From contig NW_017804020.1 of assembly GCF_001625305.1 (NCBI RefSeq), positions 7,703,814 through 7,767,813 on the forward strand: a stretch of 64,000 nt of DNA. The letters are read 5' to 3'. Below the pieces are notes generated by a model. That model worked only from the letters and a program-made list of their open reading frames with translations. It did no database searches and was not told where the DNA came from. Below, one piece after another: positions 34,701 through 49,700 of this stretch. Each line of letters opens with the position of its first letter. Within the stretch, counting starts at the first letter, position 1. The stretch is from Branchiostoma belcheri. Its lineage: Eukaryota > Chordata > Leptocardii > Amphioxiformes > Branchiostomatidae. Made by a program: the position numbers and the translations under genes.

Positions 34701-37700
34701 TGGCCTGCGACGATCGGTCACTACTGACCAGTCTGGCACGGAAAAAATCTCCCCCGTACGTCTTTTTCCTTCGGTTTCTGTCTCTTGCCACCACCATCAC
34801 GGTAAGAACGTCTCCTTGGTGATACACGCGGTCTCTGTTTAGGACGACAACCTGCGTGTATTTCGGGTACGTCGCCTGGCTGATGTGAGCAGGCCCGTCC
34901 AGGACGCAGGAATTGATGGGTGGACCAAAGCTAAGTTTGAACGTCGGCTTCGGAGCATCCTGATCCCGGATCCTGAATCGTTGATAGGGAAACTGCAAGA
35001 CCTACATGTACATTGTTAGGTTGCATAATATGTGTATCTACAGTAATTGTATTATCATACAAGTAAGCCTGTTGAATAATGTCTTTTTGAAATTATGGGC
35101 TGCGCAGCCATTTGAAGGCAGACTTACTAGTTTTGACACACGACCATACAGCCACGTGATCACAGTGGTAGGTCAAAAGTGTGTGACAGTCTGTACTACT
35201 CTGTAGCGTCCCCGCCCCAACTATTTGATGGTTGGTAGACAATGCTACTCTGTTTTCGGTAATGTAGACTCATGCATGTTGCATTTTGATTCAATTAGAA
35301 GTCTCCTACGGAAAAGCCTTGCACACAACTCCACTGAGATATTGTCGTATTTATGTAGCCTTGAGCATCGGTCACAACCCACCGTACGTGCATCTGCGTG
35401 CTGTCTACGTGCAAAAACGTGGGAAAACATAGGGGATCCGTAAGTGGTGAGTACCACCTCCATGTGGAATCCGACGGATTTGGGAGCACGTAGGCACGCC
35501 GCAGGACTTAAAACGTATGTAAAACTTTTTCTGCCTGCGGTCTGCGGTCTGCGGATTTACCACACGTACGTGCGAGTACGAGCGGCGTGCGTGCCCCGTA
35601 CGTAAGCAGCACGTGTGAGTACGGCCTCCTTACAGTGAAGTGGCAATCGCACAGAGATCTCTTTACCACTTGCGCAATGAACGATGCACGCAACCGCTCA
35701 CGGCCAGACGTGCAGACCACACTCTCACACCTTGTGCAACCGTGCGAGTGACATACGTTTTCAGAAAAACGTAGCAGACGTGGCCTCCCAATAAAACGTA
35801 TGGACAAAAGGCACGCACGCCGGGTTGTGACCGACGCTTAAGCTAGGTGGGAAAGAAACCTACCATCATGTCAACCATCAGGACAGCAGATATTACTGTT
35901 ATTTTTAGTGTAGCACTCCACCGTCTTCCGGTACTGGTCATCACTGTAAACAAGGGCACAATCAGAGCACAGGCAGGTGTAAGGATTTAAAAATCTAAGG
36001 CCACACCAATTTAGTTTCTCGGTTAACGGATTCTCCTGCTTCATTTTTTTCTGATTTGCAAAAAAAAATAAAAATTCAGAATCAACTGCAAATTGCTTAT
36101 ATTTTGCCCTAAACAGTTGAAAACAGTCCTTTTCATCCTAGTTGTTACAGTTATTCCATCTTTCAATGCAGTGGTATTATTAGAAGTTCAAAATTCTTTG
36201 TTTAAATTTTGAACCAGCCTGGTGTGTTGACTTCATGGCTCCTATGATCGTACCATTTTGGGCCATAATAGGATGCCTAGGCCTGTTTTTATTTTTATTT
36301 TTTTTTCGCCCGATCGCTCCATTATTTTTCTAGAAAAATCTGTTAACCAAGAAATTAAATTGGTATGGCCTAATAGATAGTTAACGAGGCGGCCTACAAT
36401 TGACCATTCACAGGTTTCTATGCAGTTGGATATTTGTACTGCGTAATCCAAGGCCAACTTAACTAACCCATCTAGCATATTATTCAGTCTTCATGTATTT
36501 GTCCAATTCCTACGTTTTTTCAGCAATCCCCTGGAGTCTGGCAGAGACTATAGTTTACTGAATGACGACATTTGGGTGTATACTACGTCATAGTTTGCTG
36601 GATCGTACATAACAATTGCAAATGCATAGATCAACATTGATTCAAGTCACATTCATCCCTTATCCTTCCAACTACCTGTAAGAAACAGGAGGAGCCAGTA
36701 GAAACCTTCTGGTCCCGGGCCAGGGTTCGAACCCACAACCTCCCGGGCACCAGAGCTTCATAACCACACACTCTAACCGCTAGGCCGAAAAGGTCTAGAC
36801 CCGTTTGCCGGATCTGTTGGTAGCGCCTATAAACCCCCACAGTTACATACCCCACTCTGCCACATACATACATGTATTTACTTCCGCCCAAATAACTTTG
36901 GCAACAATATTCGAGGGCCTGCATGCCCTTGTCATAAGTAATCAGGCCTTTTTAGTGTTCCTAATCTGTAGACAGTCGCCCAAACTCATCGTACATTAGC
37001 CGTAACGGGAATTGTTCGTAATCATCTCTTAGAATTTAACGCAGTTTGTAAAAGTTTGCATAATTCGTACTAACTCCCCCATGTAGGTCCTCATATTTTA
37101 GTCAGTTTCATGCGTCTGTCTAATGGACCTTTACCATTATTACGTCACAGTTTGTTTACCTGTTCCAAAGAACATTCTAGAACAGTCAGTTAAAGAGTAA
37201 AGATCATTTCAATGTTTTCAATGTACATGTAAGGTATGTCTGATTTTTGCTGTGTCTAGTTGTGTTGACACAGCATTACATGCCGCATGGGTGATTTAGT
37301 TGTGACATTAGACGAAAGTAGTACTGTATTAAAAGCCTTATATTAGGCTAACGCTACACAAACACACACCGCGCTACGCACCCCTGTACAATATAAACGT
37401 CGATTGACCGGCATTCATTGTGGTAAACAAACTGTGACGTACATGTAATAATGTTATAGGTCCATTGTCTCTGTCATTAGTGTAGAAAACTGTTCTCGAA
37501 TTTTCAAACAGAGTTTTTTTTCCATGACGAAATAATAACCACACACAATAGTTTCCCATGTAGCTTTTCAATCACTGTTCACAGAATATCCATTCCTTCC
37601 TTTCTGTTGTCCCAAAAATGTCCCAAAGTGTCTTTTTAGTTGTCCCGGCCTAAATTTTAGTGGTCAGTGGCCACAGGGACACTGTTAATTTCGAGCCCTG

Positions 37701-40700
37701 AAGAGGACTCTTCAATCGTGCAGTGCTGATCTGTCTAATAGTATCTGAAATAAAGCCTACCTTCTCTCTTGTGGTACAAGCCTAATGGCCTTCCTTCAAA
37801 GACTCAGGTGCAGCCACATACACGTACTTCTTCAAACAGTAACACTGAACTTGCTCTACTCGGCAAAGGTAACAATAAATAATCTGAAGCATTGAAGAGC
37901 TGCTTACATTTACATTATGCTGTAACCGATGTCCTTGGCGAGGTAAGCAATTTTACTGTGAACGTTAAGCACATGTTGCCTTAGGCAATTGTGCATCAAA
38001 TTCGGTCTAACCGGTCAGTTCAGTAATGCAAAGATATGAGACACAGTACAAAATGTTGTCACAGTTTGCTTACTAGTGACGCAGGTCAACTGTGATCATT
38101 GCGATCTTTCATGGCACACATTCTCAAGCCTGCATTCTCATTATAGTTTTTGTGCATTTGGAAAATAGATATACATTGTAGATAATTTTGATGTTAGGCC
38201 ACACCAATTTATTTTCTTGGTTAACGGATTTGCCCGCTTCATTTTTTTCTGATTTGCAAATAAAAATAAAAATTCAGAATCAACTGCAAAATGCTCATAT
38301 TTTGCCCTGAACAGTTAGGAACAGTCCTTTTCTTCCTGGTTGTTACAGTTATTCCATCTTTGAATGCAAAAGTATCATTAAAATGGCAAAATTCATTGTT
38401 TAAATTTTGAACCAGCCTGGTGTGTTGACTTCATGGCTCCTATCGTACCATTTTGGGCTACATGTATAATAGGATGCCTAGGCCTGTTTTTATTTTTATT
38501 TTTTTTCGCCTGCCTGCTCCATTATTCTTCTAGAAAAATCCGTTAACCAAGAAATTAAATTGGTGTGGCTTTATGCAGGTTTGTGTTATACCTTACAATT
38601 GGGGAAATTATATGTATTTACCGTGGCCACAAGCTGGTGAATCGCAGTGACATGTTAGGCAATTATAACATTAAGATGCAGTCATTAAACATTACTAGTC
38701 TCGATATCTGATCATTAATTGGGTGTGTCAAGGAGTAAAAGATCACTGACTTCATTTTATGGGCGACATCCGCCGTGCATTGATTTTTGTCCTAAAAAAA
38801 AATCACCTCCAGACCTCCAAGGCTCTGGCCTACATGGGTGCCATCCTCCCTACATGTACATGTACATGTAGCTAGTGACAATAGGGAGTAAACTACAGAG
38901 GACGGCACTCAGGCTGCCAAAGCTCCACAGAACTCAAGAACATTGCTGACTCATACATGCCGCAAAAGGCCAGCATGTGCCGGCAACTCACAATACCAGC
39001 TTTCTATTCCTGTGGTTTAGCTGCATTTCTTTTTTCGATTGTCCCCCTTTTTTTAATTCGCTCGCAGCTACTAGTTTGTTTCCGAGTAATGGATCATATG
39101 TATTCCGTAAAATTTGTATGTTTTCTTAGTAGTAATGGATCGTATGTATTCCGTAAAATTTGTATGTTTCCTTAGTAGTAATGGATCGTATGTATTCCGT
39201 AAAATTTGTATGAATTCCGTAAAATTCGTATGAATTCTTTGGCACCCCTGTCTACCAACACAGATAAACTTCCAAGCTTAATCCTGATCTTTTTTGTTAT
39301 CTAGCGGACCAATCCATTGCCAGCTCCTCAGGTCATGGCAGCAAGAAGAAGTTCTTCATTCCGTACCGAGACTCTGTCCTGACCTGGCTACTCAAGGACA
39401 GCCTGGGAGGGAACTCCAAGACAATCATGATCGCAAGTCAGTTCCATTGTCTTCTTTTTCTTCTTCTTTTTTTTTTTAACGGTGTCGCTCAATGCAAGGC
39501 CATTTTTGGCCACTTCTATGCATAGAGCTAGAGGTATAGAACTGTAACAGCAACAGCAACTCTTCTCCCTGAGTCAGAAACATCATGATTGAGACCAGCC
39601 CAATTTCTCACAAGTATTGAGGACTAACTGACCCAATAGGAGAAGCAGGGGTTACGAGGCTGGTCGGGAAAAAAGCCATAATGGTTTGTTTCACTTCCGC
39701 TCACGTGGATTCTTTAACGTGCTTGAGGTGTGTCTCTCCTCAAACACGGGACCTCCATTTTAACGTCCCATCCGATAAGACGCCCCTAACCGAAGCCAGG
39801 TACTCATTTTCACCTGAGTGAAGTAAGGAAAGTCGTGTAAAGTACCTTTCCCAAGGGTACAACGTCGCGGCGCATGTTCGGACTTGTTCGGGTACGACCC
39901 GGAATCGAACCCGGGTCTCCCTGTTTCATTGTCCAGTGATGTACCACTACACCACACGACACCACACGCTTTTGGTACAGTGACACTTGCCGTAAATTCA
40001 TTGATATCATATTAAGGCCAAACCAATTTAATTTGTTGTTTCTCAGATTCGTCCCGTCCATTTTTTTCTGATTTGCAAAAAAAAAAAAGATTTTAGGTTC
40101 TGAATCAACTGCGAAATGCTCAATGAAAGACATATTTTGGCCCCAACGGTTGAAGAAAGTCCTTTTCTTCCTAGTTGTTTAAGTTTTTCAATGTAATGAT
40201 GAATGCAACTTCATTTCATTGAAAGTTCAAAATCTATTGTTTTAATTATAAAACAGCCTGGTATGTTGACTTCATGGCTCATATCGTAACTTTTCTGGCT
40301 ACCATGGGGTGCCTTGGCCTGTTTTTTTTTATTTCTCCCTAGGCCTGTTGCTTCCTAATTTTCTGAAAAAAATCAGAGAAACAACAAATTAAATTGGTCT
40401 GGCCTAATCCTCTATAACTGTGTTTCCGACCAGGCCATACTTTACGATACAGCCCGGGCTTCTATGCCTTTCATAGAATAATTTGAAGGCATTTTGTCCT
40501 AACCGTATGCACTGCTTTCGAAAATTCGAAAACAGGATTTGGACATTGGAAAAATTATTGATGTTGTTGCATTTTTTGGTGCAGGGACACCAAATTTTTC
40601 GCTCATTTTGCTCATGAAAATTACTTGCTGTGGCCTAATTTCAATGTGAAAACATTGTCACGTATTGACTGTTGTTTTCCCTATGTGTACAGCTATCTCT

Positions 40701-43700
40701 CCTGCAGCTGTGAACTATGGAGAAACCCTCAGTACACTTCGCTATGCAAACAGAGCCAAGAATATCATCAACAAACCCACTATCAACGAGGTAAGTAAAC
40801 CAACCAAACATTGTATTTTCCATCTTTTATCAATTACAATGCAACAGTTGCTGCTTTATGAAATGTACAATTTTGTAAGTGGGTTTTGAAGATATTTATT
40901 GACTTCATTATGTCATGTATTTCATATTTTGTCGTGTGAATAAGGTCACGTGTCTGTAACCGTAATCCTCATGAAATTACGTACTTTTGAAGTGATTGGT
41001 CATTCATTAAACCTGATGAAGGTGACAGTGGTCGTTGAAAATTTGATTTCTGTGAAACCTTGTGTTGGAATAAAGTTCAACAATAAATTTACTATATTTC
41101 ATACCAATTTACAAATTTTGCTTTTCCTGACAATTGCTTGTTAGGCTACACCATTTAATTTGTTGGTTCTCGGATTCGCCTCTTCATTTTTTTTCCTGAT
41201 TTACCAAAAAAAAAAAGATTAGCTTTCTGAATCAACTCAAAAATGCTCATATTTTGCCCCCAACAGTGGAAGAAAGTCCTTTTCTTCCTAGTTGTCGCAG
41301 TTTTCCATCTATCAATGCAGTACTACTAGTGGTTTGATTTCATTGTTAAAGTATTAACCCAGCCTATCGTAGCATTTTGGGCTATATTAGGACACCTAGA
41401 CCTGTTTTTATTTTATCTTTTTTCGCCATGTCGTTTCACTTTTTTTTCTTTAAAAATTTCGAGAACCAACAAATTAAATTGGTGTGGCCTTAATAGAAAG
41501 AATGTTGCCATCTCAGCAAATGTAGAGCATGCTCAGTTACGTGACCTCTGACTTCCCTCCCTTATTACGACCTGGCATGACCCCGATTACGAGTAACGGA
41601 TCACGTTTATGATATTGTTTTTGGTGTATATATTGTTGTATTTCCGTGTATATAATTATGTGTCGTACCCAGGGCCACTCTGTAAAGCAGTCCTATGTCA
41701 CTAAGTAGTGCCACCCTGGTAAAAGAATACAGAAATAAATTTAAAAAAATAAATAAATAAAAAATAAATAAATGTTTCTACTCTGAATTATTGGTGACTG
41801 AATTTTTTAAATTTTCCCCCTCTACTCATAGGATGCCAATGTGAAGTTGATCCGTGAACTACAATCAGAAATTATAAGGTTGAAATCCTTACTTGGAGGA
41901 GATGCTGTAAGTACCATAATGTTGATCTTCTGTAGAATTGGTTTGTTGTATTGTTTTAAATTTGTGGTTGAAACAATAAGTAGTAATAAAAAGTAGTAAT
42001 ACAATGCATATTCAAAGAGCATGTCGGCAGAACGTACTGCGCCTGGCCAAAACCCTTATTTTTCACGGTTTTTCGTTGGATGTTTGGTCAATGTTGCATC
42101 AGAATTTTGCCTGCTGTTGCAGAAGATATCTTTCTCGACATAAAATAATTTGGAAACTACAGACGGGATGTTAAACTTATATACTATTGTACGTGAATAC
42201 GACCTTACATTGAGACATTCTGCTGAAGTGCTGTGCACAATACATTACAGGTTTTGCATAGGCGCAATGCATTCTACCGACGTGCAAATAGACAGTGTCA
42301 TGAATTTGTCTTTGAGAAGAGACATAGCCACATTACGTAATATCCAGCGTATATTGAATGACACAGACAACCCTCTGCATGATTTTATATGTGTCAGGTT
42401 GCAAAGTGCTTCAAAGGCACGCCTGCCATTCAGCAGAACAAAACATCATTATATTAATTTTATACTAACACGAGTATTGAATTTATTGTCTGAGCATACA
42501 GCATAGTGCTATAATTATAATCTTATATACAGCTTGTAATATGACGTTTGATATTTACGATTCTTGAATTGTATGTACATGTATCTGTCAGGAATTTTGT
42601 TATAATTTTTATGATTGATAAATGCAATGTGCACAGTGTCTCTGAGAATTGGACATACAGTCATGAAATTCATGTTACATTGGGTATGTGACAGTCGATT
42701 CTAAATACAGGTAAAACTTAAATTTAAGTACTGATACTGATACGTGTATACATGTACGAAGACATGTACGTGAGAATAAAATCACTACAAAAGTTTTGAG
42801 ACTTACAGTATTGTACCCTTTTATACCTGTAGGCTGTTGTATGACTGTAACAATAATGTTGACCATACAATGTTGACCATACACTGCTGATTACAGGGTG
42901 TTTCCAGCATGTCTCCGTTTGGACCACATGAGGCAGAGCTGAGGAAACTTCAGCAGAATGAAGCTCAGGTAACTTTTCATTTTCATTACTTATTACATAT
43001 AAAAGGGATTTGATTTGATTTTGATTTATTAGGCTGAATAAGACATATGTATACAGCCAGGACTGCCCAACTATAGCCGGAGGCTATTATAAAGGGCTAG
43101 CCCTCATAACAAGAACATAAACAATTCGGAACAGGTAACAGTTAACAGTGTCAGTTACACTTCAGATAAACATACTATTACATAACAGATGTTGCGGTCT
43201 AACGTTAACAAGTTATGAGATCTGGCCTAGTCGTCGTGCGTTTACTATAATTACATTGTGAACTATATTCACATGTCAGGTTAACATACTATTACATAAC
43301 AGATGTTGCAGTCTAACGTTAACAAGCTATGAGATCCGGCCTAGTCGTCGTGCGTTTACTACAATTACATTGTGAACTATATTTACATGTCAGGTTAACA
43401 TACTATTACATAACAGATGTTACGGTGTAACGTTAGGGTTAACAGGTTATGAAATCTGGCCTAGACGTCACGCATTTACTTTTTGGGAAAACGGGTGTCC
43501 TTTTAAAATTCATGACCAAATTAAGATGAAAATGACAGACAGAAGGACTTAACAAGAAATACAGATATCAACAGAATAAAAGTAATAATCATTATTGTAA
43601 CGAAAATACGACTACTAAAAATAATTATAACAAATATTAACAATGAGATTATAAAGTGATGCAAAATAAAAGAGCACTGCTTAAGAAGAAAGTAACGCAA

Positions 43701-46700
43701 AGACTTAACAAGTCAAAGAAATAACAAATCATTGGTAACATATCGACCAAAAACAATAATTGAAACAATGATAAGGACAAAATTATAATACATGTAACGT
43801 ACATTTGGGCACACAAATTTGATCAATTGGTTCTCAGATTCACTCGTTTCATTTTTTTCTGATTTAAGAAAAAGGATTCAAGTGCAGAATCAACTCTAAA
43901 ATGCTCATATTTTGGCCCAAAAGTTGAAGAAAGTGATATTTTGGCCCAAAGGTTGATTGTCCTCATAACGTTGTTGCAGTTTTTCCATCTATCAATGCAG
44001 TGGTTTGATTAAGAGTTTGAAATTCATTATTTATTATAACAAACCAGCCTGGTGTGTTGACTTCATGGCTCCTACATGTATCATAGCATTGGATGCCTAT
44101 ATATAGGCCTGTTTTTGTTCACTCTGGGACTTCATATTTTTTCTGCAAAATTCTAAGAACCAACTTACAGATTAAATTGGAGTGGCCTTAGTTTGTTGTA
44201 TTCTATAGTACAGTACATAATATTATGAGTTGTCCAGTAGTTGATAGTCACCCTTCCTATAGATTCCCTGCTCTTGTTGCTCACTGACAACTTGCACGCT
44301 ACTGTAAAGGGTCGCAGTCCTTAGGACGGGAAGTTAAGATGAGATGACAAGATGACAATTATGCAAATCAGGAGCTAATTTGCATAATCAATGAGGTAAT
44401 TCTAAAAATCTGCTTCGTTCGATAATAGGACCATGAAACACTTGTGACATATGTAATTGAGAACAAGAACAACATCTGAAGATATAGATTATGTAAATGA
44501 AGACATAATTTGCATAATTAACGAGACATTTAATATATAATTTTTGTAGTCTTTTTTTAAAATATTTATTCATTTCACACTTTTAAGAAAACAAAACACT
44601 GTAACATAAACAACAAGTTAAAGTTCCACGACCTCATACCTTCGCCAAATGATATTGATTTGTGGACGAATTTGACATTTTTATTCACTGATTTCCCAAA
44701 TAAGAGCATCATTTACAAAATGTACATTGGGTTATATCTGTTGATCATTTTCTCCACCCAATCAGACAGCCTGATCTTAACAAAAACGTTATTCTAGCAC
44801 TTCCTCATAAATTATGCAAATATGGTTGTGATTTGAATGAATTATGTTATTATTGTTCACCTTCACTTACATTGTAACTTCCAAATGCAGCAAATATGAA
44901 ATTCCCAGCAGTTACTACTATGAAATTACATAAATTTCTCGTTAATCATGCAAATTACGTCTTCACTTACATAATCTACATGTATATCCTCAGATGTTTT
45001 TTTCATTCTCAATTACATGTCACAAGTGTTTCATGGTCCTATTATCGAACGAAGCAGATTTGTAGAATTTCCTCATTAATTATGCAAATTAGCTCCTGAT
45101 TTGCATAATTGTCATCTTGTTATGTCAAGCATCACTTCAGCTACTTACATACCAAAAATCATGACAATCGGTCAACCGGTATCTGAGGGCTTGAAATTCA
45201 TTTTTGGGAATAGGTGCACTGGTGCACCCAACATTAAGATTTAGGTGCACAAAAATTTTTTTGTACTTCAACAAAGATTTTATTATTTTCTGACACTTAG
45301 ATGCCAGCAATATCCTTCATACTATAATACAGTAATGATATGTACAAAAATACCTACAAAAATAAAGATTTTTCAACAAACACTCCTGCAGTTTCAAAAT
45401 AAGCCGCTAGGGGGCCCAAACCAATGTCATCTCTTCCCTGGCCCAAGAGCTACATGTATCTACCACCAAAATTCGTGACCCTAGCATGTATAGATCACGA
45501 GATATCAAAACCAGAAGTTCTTCTGCAGTACCTAGGAAAGCCGCCAGGGGCCCCAAATTCTAATCATTTCTAGCCTCTCCTAAAGACCTAGTACCCACCT
45601 ACCAAGTTTCACAACAATGCATATTAAGCTTCTTGAGGTATGCTGTTCACAGACAAACAGACGGACAAACGCTGCTGAAATTATTAACCTTCTTGGCGAA
45701 TAATAATAAATATAGGTAATGATGAGACGTCACGGAATCGGGATTCTAACATCTGGTACCAGCTCAAACATTATTACTACATGACATTGTATATCAGGGC
45801 TCGAAATTAAATTTTGCATAGGTGCACTGGTGCACCCAACCTAAAAAATTAGGTGCACAAACATTTTTCTGGGTGCACCACATGAAACAAAACCTAATTG
45901 CAGGTCTTACTTCTCCTCTTCTGAGCTTGAATCTAAAATGAGAGCTAACTTCAAAATCTGAAACATTACTACAACAAAGATTTTATTATTTTTCTGATAC
46001 ATAGAGACCAAGAATATCTGGTATACTATTATACACTTCTAATGTTAAAAATTCCTACAAAAATATTTGGGTGCACCAGTGCACCCACAGAAAAAAATTA
46101 GGTGCACAACTCCAATTTTGGGTGCACTAAGGTGCACATGCACCCAGTATTTCGAGCCCTGTATATTCATTACAAAACGACTTTAAAAATAACATTACCT
46201 GCAGATGATATCAGTTTGAGTTACAGTTGTATGTTGAACTTTCTTGTGCTGCAACAGCGCCCCAAAATCTGTGCACATGTACATGTATACAGCCTTACTT
46301 TGATAGTGTACGTAACATTTGGCTTTCCTAGTGTAAGCTGAAGTTGTCACGTTCACACTTAGTGATGGGTGAACTGTTATGTTTGTTGTTAGGTGGTTCC
46401 CATTGTCTGCCACCTTGACAAGTCAAGTCACGGAATCTAGTCTTTATTGTTAACCAACAAAAGGTTTCGATGTGTATATATATTATATATATATTGATTA
46501 CATTCTGTCAAAAGCACTTGGCCATGAACATGAATATTAATGCACTATTGTGTGACATATGCGATGTGCTGTTTGAATTGCGCTCACGCTACATTCAATT
46601 TGTCACTGTAGAATAAGACAGTAGAGATGGTAGACATCTATTGCGTACTGCCTTTTGTCTGACGTAGATACATTGTATAATTGTTACCTTCGCCAAGAAG

Positions 46701-49700
46701 GTTATGTTTGTCCGTTTGTCTGTCCGTTTGTCTGTCTGTGTTTGAACAGACAGCATAACTCAAGAAGCTTAATATGCATTGTCATGAAACTTGGTAGGTG
46801 GGTAGGTCTTGATGAGACCTAGAAATGTCACATTGTCACCTAGTTACTGTAGTAGATTCTTTGTACAGTAAATTATACTGCGATTCATAGCAGCCAAAAT
46901 TCAATTTTTACAATGTTTGGATGCTCATTTCATTAGAAAGATTACAGAGCTCGAAATACTGAGTGCTGTGTGCACCTTGGTGCACCCCAAATTGGAGCTG
47001 TGCACCCAGATATTTTTGTAGGTATTTTTGTACATATTAAATTACTGTTACAGTATAATACATGTAGTATATAGTATTAAGTAATATTAGGTAAGTGATA
47101 GTATAAGAAACAGATTACGTATACAGGATATTCTTGGCATCTATAGGTGTCAGGAAAATAATGAAATCTTTGTTGTAGTACTTGTTTAAGATTTTGAAGT
47201 TAGCTCTCATCTTAGATTCAATTAGGTTTAGAATCAATTAGGTTTTGTTTTATTTGGTGTATCCAAAAAAAATTCTGTGCACCTAATGTTTTAGGTTTGG
47301 TGCACCAGTGCACCTATTCCCAAAAATGAATTTCAAGCCCTGGATTACATTATGTGTTATGTGGTATTTAGGTTATCCTAATGTAAAATTGCCTCTATTC
47401 ATTTTTACTTTGTCAATCAGGCTCCTGGTAATGGTGCCATGTTTTGTAGCTCAGATTTTTTCAACAAGCAACAGGAAGCCACAAAGTACTCGGATCAGTC
47501 AAGGAGAAAAGTACATGTCTTATTTGGTTAGGCCACACCAAGTAAATTTTATGGATGACGTCCTTTGGAAACCCTAAATGTAATGCGAGAGGGCGAAAAA
47601 AAAAACAAGAAGGGCCCTAAAAAACAAGATGCCTAGATTAGAAATATACTAGAGACGACAAATGTTAGGACACAAATTGAATGAGGTGACACAGTGTAAC
47701 AAGCAAGACGTCTTTTATTCATCATCAAAACAGCAATAAATCAGGTGGAACAACAGTTGTCGTCCTGTGCTTTGGGGAGATAGATGGAGCGGTCAGCAAG
47801 TTTCTTCAAATGTGGCAGCATGTACCAAACTGAAGTCCTAATTGAAGTCATTATTTCCTTGCTTGATGCTTCATCAGCTTTGGTCCGTACAAACCTATTT
47901 GCGGCACTGTCGTGACTCTTTGGTCATAGTTACAGGAAGCGGAATTTCTTTTTTTTTTCTAGGGACAGGCCAAAATCAATGCGCTCGCGGACGTCATCCA
48001 TAAAATTTACTTGGTGTGGCCTTAGGCCCAATGTTTTTGAAGGAAGGGAAGCAGACAAGGAATGACAAATGTAAGACCTCTGCCCCCCTCCTCCTCAGGC
48101 TATGTTTGGCTGTACACAAGGTTGACATTTTGAATGCTCCAATAAGACAGACGGTAGAATGTCAGTCCTCATCCTAATGACCTCTGATGTATGTCAGTAT
48201 GTCATCAGATCAAAAGATAACCTTCAGAAGGCTGTTCTCACACTGACAGTATTAAGGGTGGATCTAGTACTTAGGCCACACCAATTTAATTTTTTGGTTC
48301 TTGGATTCGCCTCTTCATTTTGTTCTGATTTGCAAAAAAAAGAGAAAGATTTGAATCAACTCAAAAATGCTCATATTTTGCCCCAAACAATTGAGGAAAG
48401 TCCTCTTCTTCCTAGTTGTTACTAACAGTTTTTCCATCTATCAATGCAGTGGTTTGAGTAAAAGTTCAAAATTCATTGTTTGAATATTAACCCAGCCTTT
48501 TGTGTTGACTTCATGGCTCCTTTCGTAGCATTTGGGGCTATAATAGGATGCCTAGACCTATTCTTATTTTTATTTTTTTTCGCCATGTTGCTGTACTGTC
48601 GATCAGTGGTTGCTGTCTGTATCTGTATAGCCGGTATAACCGCCCTTCAGCCTAACACACCAGCTTCTGTATCTGTATAGCCGGTATAACCGCCCTTCGG
48701 CGTAACACACCAGCTTCGCAGGCACGCGGCGCGGCGGCAGCTGGCTACATTACACCGAACGACTTGTTACACCAAACCTTTGAACATCTAACTCTAAACA
48801 TTGTTTAAGGCTATCTAGTGATAGCTACATTAATTTTGTAATGTCTAGTGGAAGAGAGCCTTAAAAAGGTTAGTAGGTTGACCTGTGGAGCCTGTAGACA
48901 GAAAGACTGTACAGAAAGTAATCAACGATAACTTAGAGGCAGCTGAAGACAGCCTATGTATGTACGTAATGATTGTAGTTTACCAAATGCTACCCTATTA
49001 CTCAGTGCAGGAGGTCTCACCATTAGGGCCTGTGTACTGCAAACAGTGGTGCCAGGAAAAGTTCACATGTACTTCAGTCATGGCGTCAGCGTTTAATTAC
49101 TAGTCTTGTAGGGGTGAATATGAATATGACGTGCTCCATTTAATTTATGATTTTTGTGAAACCTGGGTTTGGACTACATGTAAGGGATATGTTTTAAGAA
49201 AGCTCATTATGAATTCAGGAGTCATAACAAAAGCCACCAGGGGGCCCAAAATCTAATCATTTCTAGGTCTCACCAAGACCTACCCAGCTACCAAGTTTCA
49301 TGACAATGCATATCAAGCTTCTTGAGTTATGCTGTTCACAGACAGACAAACAGACGGACAAACGCTACTGAAAACATAACCTTCTTGGCGAAGGTAATAA
49401 AGTACTACATGTACAAGGAGTTATGCTTCAGGATGAATTTCTCGACAACTCTTAAAGGCAGCTGAAGACAGCCTATGTATGTACGTGTGTAGTTTACCAA
49501 ATGCTACCCTAATAAAGTATTACTCAGTGCAGGAGTTCTCACCATTAGAGTCTGTGTACTGCAAACAGTGGTGCCAGGAAAAGTTCACATGTACTTCAGT
49601 CATGGTGTCAGCCTGCGTTTAATTACTAGTCTTGTAGGGGTGAATACAAATATGACGTGCTCTATTATGACTTTTGCGCAACCTGGGTTTGGACTACATG

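Noticed and set aside
34015-34998. 327-codon open frame taken as one exon
   Set aside because: It joins NXPE exons 2 and 3 through an 279-nt intron that happens to stay open. Strong GTGAGT and TATATCAG splice sites and the lack of family similarity in the hydrophobic middle argue for splicing.
36700-36790. Possible tRNA gene with perfect B box GGGTTCGAACCC
   Set aside because: The D and anticodon arms are too long and poorly paired, and it continues into SINE-like sequence.
39895-39966. Possible functional tRNA gene on the minus strand
   Set aside because: A and B boxes are present, but the sequence runs straight into the SINE core without a T-run terminator, and the acceptor stem is incomplete.
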